A stretch of 64,000 bases of DNA. Origin: Arion vulgaris (taxonomy: Eukaryota; Mollusca; Gastropoda; Stylommatophora; Arionidae). This document shows positions 57,790 through 64,000 of this stretch, piece after piece. The notes beneath the pieces are model-generated. The model had not been told where the DNA came from, made no database searches, and saw only the letters and a list, made by a program, of their open reading frames with translations. The position numbers and the translations under genes are program-made. Position 1 is the first letter of the stretch. Every line of letters starts with the position of its first letter. The stretch lies in assembly GCA_020796225.1 (NCBI GenBank), contig CM036755.1:79803772-79867771 (forward strand), read 5' to 3'.

Positions 57790-58145
57790 GGGCTCTGTCT
57801 TTTCGCGCAGCTCGTTTTCTCTGTGTCTCAACGGCACAATGATTCACAGCTATACGGGTTCCTCTTGTGTTGTTACAGTGCCACATTTTGCGATCTTGCG
57901 CAATGGATTCCCAGCACGTGGTATCTATATCGAAGCATTACAGAGACACTTTAAGAGTTCCTTTAAAGCGGTTTTTTTGTCCACCATCAGCTGAACATCT
58001 GCCTCCTTCAAACTCACCATACATCAACTGTTTTGAGATGCGTTTATCAGGCATCCGAGCAACGTGACCGATCCATCTCAATTGGGCATTCTGTAACAGG
58101 GTTGTTGATACTACATCCCCGTATAGCTTGTCTTGGACTAGCATG
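57790..58145 (-). pseudogene. LINE C-terminal fragment, D-like
   Basis: The minus strand 58144-57938 reads LLQNAQLRWIGHVARMPDKR then ISKQLMYGEFEGG and GGQKNRFKGTLKVSL. RLRWxGHVxRMxDxRIPKQLxYGEL is a conserved LINE C-terminal stretch. The last part is degraded. Confidence 0.82.
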
Positions 58146-58149
58146 GTGT

Positions 58150-58455
58150 TTGACCGTGTGTTTTCTCTCTGTTCATTGTATGTTGAACATTCTTGCAGTA
58201 TGTGTTTCCGTTACCTTCCTGGTGCCACATGTGCATATGTCACTAGGGCCTATTTGATACTTGTTAAACAGAAGATGCCTCAGTATATTGTGCTCTATTC
58301 GTAATAGAGAAATAAGAACTTGTTCTTCTCCATCAAGTTGGTAGTATGCATCGTCCTTTTCATGCCCAGGGTGATCTCTCAAACCATTTGTTCTTGTAGG
58401 CCATAGTTTTTCTTTCTTGTATGTCATACTAGTGTCTGTTTGTGGTAGCATGCAG
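58150..58455 (-). pseudogene. LINE fragment downstream of RNase H, group RH
   Basis: The minus frame 58451-58173 includes DGEEQVLISLLRIEHNILRH then LLFNKYQIGPSDICTCGTRK and VTETHTARMFNIQ. This LRxGHNxLxxHL / CxCG layout follows RNase H in I/Jockey-like LINEs. 92 codons are uninterrupted. Confidence 0.8.
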
Positions 58456-58544
58456 CCTGCTATTGCCAGTAGAAGGGAAGAAGCTCACTAACGCATAAGT
58501 TATAGACGTCAACAGTGGAAGTGATCATTTGTTTATGTTTTTAT

Positions 58545-58920
58545 CTAATTAGTTTTTCTATCAAATCTTTCTCTTTCTAGTTTCTTACTATTCCATCAAA
58601 TATTTCTCTTTCTAGTTTCTTACTTTTCTATCAAATCTTTCTCTTTCTTGTTTCTTACTTTTCTATCAAATCTTTCTCTTTCTAGTTTCTTACTGTTCTA
58701 TCAAATATTTCTCTTTCTAGTTTCTTACTGTTCCATCAAATCTTTCTCTTTCTAGTTTCTTACTTTTCCATCAAATCTTTCTCTTTCTAGTTTCTTACTT
58801 TTCCATCAAATCTTTCTCTTTCTAGTTTCTTACTGTTCTGTCAAATCTTTCTATATCTCTATTTTCTTACTTTTCCATCAAATCTTTCTATATCTCTATT
58901 TTCTTACTTTTCCAATATTT
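58545..58920. repeat. 35-bp minisatellite
   Basis: About ten units with TTTCTAGTTTCTTACTTTTC and TATCAAATCTTTCTC. The last two carry a TATATCTCTATTTTC variant. C/T-rich on the plus strand. Confidence 0.94.
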
Positions 58921-59309
58921 TCTTGGTACCTGATTTAGCTCGGATCTGGCAACAGAGTGCAAACATGGGGAGCACTTATTATAAAGTCTTGCACAAAGGT
59001 TCTTCTACCTGTTTCTGCTCTTCCGGATATGATTTCTTGACAGGTGTACACTTTTTTTATGTTTCCGCGTTACGGGTGGTGGTGGGGGACGGGTAAAACT
59101 GCTGTTGTTGAAAGAGTTGCACGTGGAAACCCAGACGGCGTGCAGGTGAGTGGTGAGGTGAATGCACTTTAGGCAAGACACCTGAGCAAGGTGTGAGAAA
59201 ATAATACAGAAATGAATCAGACTATATAGATTTGGTTTGTCAGGTAGCTTACAAAACGGAGGTTTGTGTATAAGGGAAGGGTTTGAGTATGAATGTTGGA
59301 CTGGGAAAG
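58921..59309. other. No gene recognised
   Basis: No coding or repeat signature before the GGAT tract. Confidence 0.4.
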
Positions 59310-59960
59310 GATGTTGGATGGATGGATGGATGGATGGGTGGATAAATGGATGAGTGGATGGATAAATTGGTCAGTGGCTGGGTGGGTGGATGGATGGACG
59401 GACGGATGGATTGATAGATGGATGGGTGGATACTTGGATGGATGGAGGGATGGATGGTTGGATGGATGGATTAATGGTTGGACAGACAGCTGGATGGATG
59501 AATTGATGGGAGCACGAACGGACGGACCGATAGACAAACAGAGAGAGAGAGAGAGTGACAGTGAGAAATGGATGGATGGGTGGGTGAGTGGGTGGGTGAG
59601 TGGATGGGTGTGTATGTGGATGGGTGGGTGGGTGTGGGGGTGTGTGGGTGGATGGATCGGTGGATGGATCGGGGGATGGGTGAATGGATGTGTGGGTAGA
59701 TAGATGGATGGGTGGCTGTATTGATGGGTGGGTGGATGGATGAATGAATTGGTAGGTGTGTGGGTGTATGTGTTGGTGGATGAATAGATAAAGGAAGATG
59801 CGGGCTGACAGAAAGATGGATGGGCGGACTAACGGGCGGAAGAGTAGTCGGGCGGGAGAGTACTCGGGTGGTCGGATGGACAGACTGATGGATAGACTGA
59901 TGGACGAGTGGGCGGAAGTACATGCGGACGGAGGAAGGAAGGAATGGAGTGAGAGATGGA
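59310..59960. repeat. (TGGA)n and GGGTG degenerate microsatellite
   Basis: Tetranucleotide TGGA/TGGG-rich tract with variants GGACGG and GTGGGTGA. Apparent Trp/Gly-rich and Pro/Ser/His-rich frames on the two strands are composition artefacts. Confidence 0.93.
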
Positions 59961-60160
59961 TGAACGGATATAGGAATGAATAGGTAATGAATCTGTCAAC
60001 AAACGAACACATTAGACACACAAGTGTGAGTGAGTTGACGAATAAATAAACATGTTGGCTATAATGTGTGCTGCAAATACACAGACAGACAAACTGACTG
60101 ACAGATGAATGTAGAGAGTGACATATTGATATATCTTCTTCTTCTATTTATGGATTCTTC

Positions 60161-60215
60161 TTATCTTACGCAGTATCATAACAATTCTATATATCACTTC
60201 CTAGCTAGTTGTTGT
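60161..60215. repeat. About 55-bp direct repeat, left copy
   Basis: CTTACGCAGTATCATAACAA and CACTTCCTAGCTAGTTG recur at 60545-60600. The pair flanks repeat Z copy 3. Confidence 0.8.
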
Positions 60216-60239
60216 TTTTCTTCTTCTTCTTTGCGTTCG

Positions 60240-60540
60240 TTCTTTACGACCAATTTTAATCACTCTTTGTGATATGTTTGATCTTTGCCAAGAACGTGTA
60301 TACGTTGCATATTAGTTTGCATGTACTAACGTGTAGAAGTCTATGTGTTTAGGGCCTACCAAACCAATGTGCCACGTATACACGTTCTTGGACAGGCCCT
60401 AAACGTATAGACTTCTACACGTTTAGGACACATGCATCCGATTTCAGACAAACCTCCTTAGTCGCCTTTTACGACATGTTGGCAGGTAACAGTGGTTCTA
60501 CACCCCAAATTTGGGCCCCGGTAACCACTCGGGCGAGTTG
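60240..60540 (+). repeat. Dispersed repeat Z, copy 3
   Basis: AATCACTCTTTGTGATATG, GTCGCCTTTTACGACATGTT, GGCAGGTAACAGTGGTTCTA, CCCAAATTTGGGCCCCGGTA and ACCACTCGGGCGA match copies 1 and 2 in order. It is flanked by 55-bp direct repeats and contains crossing inverted repeats at 60288-60422. Confidence 0.6.
60288..60422. repeat. Two interleaved inverted repeats
   Basis: Arm a (AAGAACGTGTATACG, about 60289-60303) pairs with a' (CGTATACACGTTCTT, 60375-60389). Arm b (ACGTGTAGAAGTCTAT onward, 60329-60357) pairs with b' (60394-60422). The order a-b-a'-b' is crossing, so the two helices would form a pseudoknot rather than nested stems. Confidence 0.75.
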
Positions 60541-60684
60541 TTGTTCTTATCTTACGCAGTATCATAACAGTTCTATGTATCACTTCCTAGCTAGTTTTTT
60601 TTTCTTTATTTTCTTCTCATGTTTTTGAAACTTTTTTTTTATTTTCAACGTAAGTATGTTGCTTTATGTTTTCAAAGCAACTGT

Positions 60685-60960
60685 ACTTACTTACTGCACT
60701 TTTCACTCTCCCAACAGAGCACAGGTTCTCAACAAACATCTTCCAGCTCTTCCTCTCTCCTGCCATCCCTTCCAATTCTTTCCATGTTTTACCTATCCTT
60801 TTAATATCAGCTTTCAGCTCTCTTCTCCAGGTATGTCTAAACCTTCCTCTACTCCTTTTCCCAGCAGTTTCCAGAGCAACTGTGATAACCTGATATTTAG
60901 CTACCATATCCGAGTTCTTAATGCACTTTTTGTTCAGCATCGCTCCTCTGGATGTTCCGC
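60685..60960 (-). pseudogene. LINE C-terminal fragment, group H
   Basis: Minus strand: ALETAGKRSRGRFRHTWRRE then LKADIKRIGKTWKELEGMAG and SWKMFVENLCSVGRVKSAV before a stop. This is the clearest group H end. Upstream ERC/TKSALRTRIW-type pieces are frameshifted. Confidence 0.85.
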
Positions 60961-61000
60961 GGTGGTAAATTTGTTGGGAATTCTTGTTATAACTCAAATT

Positions 61001-61374
61001 GAGTGCATGCAAGGAAAGGGAGGGCGGAGTAAAGGGCACAGTCTACTTCTTTTTTTTATTTCTCACTCTCAATAGATTTTTAATATGTTAATTTTTCCGC
61101 TCGGTGTTTCTCCGTGTTTTTCGTCCATCTCCGATCTGACTAAATGTGTGATCTCACATTCACTGAGGCCAGAAGTAAATGCAAAATTATCTGATTTTTG
61201 CTTTCATATACACAAGTAAACGGAAACGAACTCGGATACTTCGGTGTGTATGGCTTGAGTCTAACCTACACCGTGGACTCTGATAAAATACAGTCAGCGC
61301 TCTTGGGTAACAATTCTAGAAATAAGACCACAACTATCGCCTGATCCTCGCTTTATAGACTAATTCATTTTAAT
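61001..61374 (+). repeat. Dispersed repeat Y, copy 2 and flank
   Basis: CACCGTGGACTCTGATAAAA, AATAAGACCACAACTATCGC and CTTTATAGACTAATTCATTT correspond to 43005-43095. The left portion (61001-61250) shows nothing recognised. Confidence 0.55.
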
Positions 61375-61386
61375 ACAACACAACAT

Positions 61387-61571
61387 CTTCGAGTGGAACC
61401 GCAGGAAACGAAAAGAGGACGCCCTAAGCAGACTTGGAGACGAGGTCTTACTGAGGAGCTGAAGAGTGCTCAATTGACCTGGGAGAACATAAAAAGAACA
61501 GCCAGAGACCGAGAAGAGTGGCGAACAACTGTTGAGGCCCTATGCTCCACGAGGAGCGGAGAGGATTAATG
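61387..61571 (+). mobile_element. 5'-truncated group B LINE insertion with 12-bp target duplication
   Basis: The fragment encodes RVEPQETKRGRPKQTWRRGL then TEELKSAQLTWENIKRTARD, REEWRTTVEALCSTRSGED and a TAA stop, uninterrupted. It is flanked by perfect ACAACACAACAT copies at 61375-61386 and 61572-61583. The related locus at 43096-43107 has a single TCAACACAACAT and no insert. The intact frame and perfect duplication indicate a fairly recent insertion. Confidence 0.88.
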
Positions 61572-61583
61572 ACAACACAACAT

Positions 61584-61694
61584 GCTAAATCAAAGTTATA
61601 TTATTTTACAAGTTCAGTTTCAGCTAAGGAATTTCAGTTTTATTATATTTGTTCATCAAATAGATAACTATGAACCATAGAATTGAGTAACATT
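61584..61694 (+). repeat. Dispersed repeat Y, distal part
   Basis: GCTAAATCAAAGTTATATTA and ACCATAGAATTGAGTAACAT follow the right target duplication. ATAGAATTGAGTAACATTACAAAACAG-like sequence runs into the first array unit, so the array probably grew from this repeat. Confidence 0.6.
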
Positions 61695-64000
61695 ACAAAA
61701 CAGATGCAGTGTTCATCAAACATGTACAAAACAGCATGTGTTCTATCAAACATTACAAAACAGCATGTGTTCTATCAAACATGTACAAAACAGCATGCAG
61801 TGTTCTATCAAACATTACAAACAGCATGATGTTCTATCAAACATTACAAAACAGCATGCAGTGTTCTATCAAACATTTACAAAACAGCATACAGTGTTCT
61901 ATCAAACATTACAAAACAGCATACAGTGTTCTATCAAACATTACAAAACAGCATGCAGTGTTCTATCAAACATTACAAAACAGCATACAGTGTTCTATCA
62001 AACATTACAAAACAGCATGCAGTGTTCTATCAAACATTTACAAAACAGCATACAGTGTTCTATCAAACATTACAAAACAGCATGCAGTGTTCTATCAAAC
62101 ATTACAAAACAGCATACAGTGTTCTATCAAACATTACAAAATAGCATGCAGTGTTCTATCAAACATTACAAAACAGCATGCAGTGTTCTATCAAACATTA
62201 CAAAACAGCATGCAGTGTTCTATCAAACATTACAAAACAGCATGCAGTGTTCTATCAAACATTACAAAACAGCATGCAGTGTTCTATCAAACATTACAAA
62301 ACATCATGCAGTGTTCTATCAAACATTACAAAACAGCATGTAGTGTTCTATCAAACATTACAAAACAGCATGTGTTCTATCAAACATTACAAAACAGCAT
62401 GCAGTGTTCTATCAAACATTACAAAACAGCATGCAGTGTTCTATCAAACATATACAAAACAGCATGCAGTGTTCTATCAAACATTACAAAACAGCATGCA
62501 GTGTTCTATCAAACATATACAAAACAGCATGCAGTGTTCTATCAAACATTACAAAACAGCATGCAGTGTTCTATCAAACATTTACAAAACAGCATGCAGT
62601 GTTCTATCAAACATTACAAAACAGCATGCAGTGTTCTATCAAACATTTACAAAACAGCATGCAGTGTTCTATCAAACATATACAAAACAGCATGCAGTGT
62701 TCTATCAAACATTACAAAACAGCATGCAGTGTTCTATCAAACATTACAAAACAGCATGCAGTGTTCTATCAAACATTACAAAACAGCATGCAGTGTTCTA
62801 TCAAACATTACAAAACAGCATGCAGTGTTCTATCAAACATTACAAAACAGCATGCAGTGTTCTATCAAACATTACAAAACAGCATGCAGTGTTCTATCAA
62901 ACATTACAAACCAGCATGCAGTGTTCTATCAAACATTACAAAACAGCATGCAGTGTTCTATCAAACATTACAAAACAGCATGCAGTGTTCTATCAAACAT
63001 TACAAACAGCATACAGTGTTCTATCAAACATTACAAAACAGCATGCAGTGTTCTATCAAACATTACAAAACAGCATGCAGTGTTCTATCAAACATTACAA
63101 AACAGCATGCAGTGTTCTATCAAACATTACAAAACAGCATGTGTTCTATCAAACATTACAAAACAGCATACAGTGTTCTATCAAACATTACAAAACAGCA
63201 TGCAGTGTTCTATCAAACATTACAAAACAGCATGCAGTGTTCTATCAAACATTACAAAACAGCATGCAGTGTTCTATCAAACATTACAAAACAGCATGCA
63301 GTGTTCTATCAAACATTACAAAACAGCATGCAGTGTTCTATCAAACATTACAAAACAGCATGTGTTCTATCAAACATTACAAAACAGCATACAGTGTTCT
63401 ATCAAACATTTACAAAACAGCATGCAGTGTTCTATCAAACATTACAAAACAGCATACAGTGTTCTATCAAACATTACAAAACAGCATGCAGTGTTCTATC
63501 AAACATTACAAAACAGCATAAACATGTTTCTATCAAACATTACAAAACAGCATGCAGTGTTCTATCAAACATTACAAAACAGCATGCAGTGTTCTATCCA
63601 AACTATTACAAATAACAGCATGCAGTGTTCTATCAAACATTACAAACCAGCATGCAGTGTTCTATCAAACATTACAAACCAGCATGCAGTGTTCTATCAA
63701 ACATTACAAAACAGCATGCAGTGTTCTATCAAACATTACAAAACAGTATCAGTGTTCTATCAAACATTACAAACAGCATACAGTGTTCTATCAAACATTA
63801 CAAAACAGCATGCAGTGTTCTATCAAACATTACAAAACAGCATGTGTTCTATCAAACATTACAAAACAGCATACAGTGTTCTATCAAACATTACAAAACA
63901 GCATGCAGTGTTCTATCAAACATTACAAAACAGCATACAGTGTTCTATCAAACATTACAAAACAGCATGCAGTGTTCTATCAAACATTACAAAACAGCAT
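61695..64000. repeat. 32-bp satellite array, runs off right edge
   Basis: About 72 units of CATGCAGTGTTCTATCAAAC with ATTACAAAACAG. Variants: ATACAGTG, deletion to CATGTGTTC, and ATTTACAAA or ATATACAAA (one-base insertions). Three units make 96 bp, so a repeating 32-residue frame appears (MQCSIKHYKTACSVLSNITK...). This is an artefact of the period. Confidence 0.97.

Noticed and set aside
59293..60021. Trp/Gly-rich and Pro/His-rich frames on opposite strands
   Set aside because: Composition artefact of the TGGA tract.
61738..63615. Long frames of a 32-residue repeat
   Set aside because: Three 32-bp units equal 96 bp, so the frame repeats without any selection needed; reading frames overlap in two phases.

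Overview
This window is eukaryotic DNA from an invertebrate animal. Its only clear host-gene sequence is one coding exon at 767-1049 on the + strand. It encodes residues 1-95 of a TASK-type two-pore-domain potassium channel (KCNK3/KCNK9; Drosophila Task6 and worm sup-9 type) and ends at a GT splice donor inside the first selectivity-filter codon. No continuing exon (YGH... onward) was found. If the assembly is collinear, roughly 63 kb from 1050 to 64000 is the start of a very large intron 1. The species cannot be fixed from sequence alone. The many LINE types, tRNA-derived SINEs and extreme minisatellite load suggest a marine protostome, perhaps a mollusc; this is inference.

Layout: 1-190 holds a LINE reverse-transcriptase fragment (-), and 250-766 is the 5' flank of the channel exon. 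From 1050 to about 31 kb there is a mosaic of 5'-truncated LINE 3' ends on both strands, tRNA-derived SINEs, microsatellites and short minisatellites. This part includes a 2.8-kb long inverted repeat (7932-10711) and two copies of an unidentified 1.1-1.5 kb repeat called X here (16130-17195 + and 28862-30335 -). Much of the rest is large tandem arrays: an 18-bp array of about 8.4 kb (31590-39955), a 45-bp array of 2.2 kb (40785-42995), a 36-bp array (46715-47515), a 31-bp array (49036-50493), a 46-bp array of 6.1 kb (51645-57705), and a 32-bp array that runs off the right edge (61695-64000). Between these arrays lie more LINE and SINE remnants, the best preserved at 43140-44075.

The main theme is that many arrays start or end inside recognisable transposon sequence. 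The 18-bp array at 6960-7647 is an expansion of a motif present once in a sister SINE. The 69-, 64- and 73-bp arrays at 4.2, 5.0 and 12.3 kb are built from LINE reverse-transcriptase or RNase H coding sequence. The 45- and 31-bp arrays abut a SINE head and a SINE tail. Very long open frames across the arrays (up to 2,819 codons) are by-products of stop-free repeat units and are not annotated as genes.

LINE groups used below, named by C-terminal signature: A = EMRCLR / WFGHL; B = VEALCSTRSGED; C = KENWLML; D = CRMSDDRIPKN; E = SDGRC / WRDMI; F and H = WRREL / DLEKM or ELEGM; G = VSWTEKQTNK; RH = RNase H-bearing type (I/Jockey-like). Group assignments are by eye.
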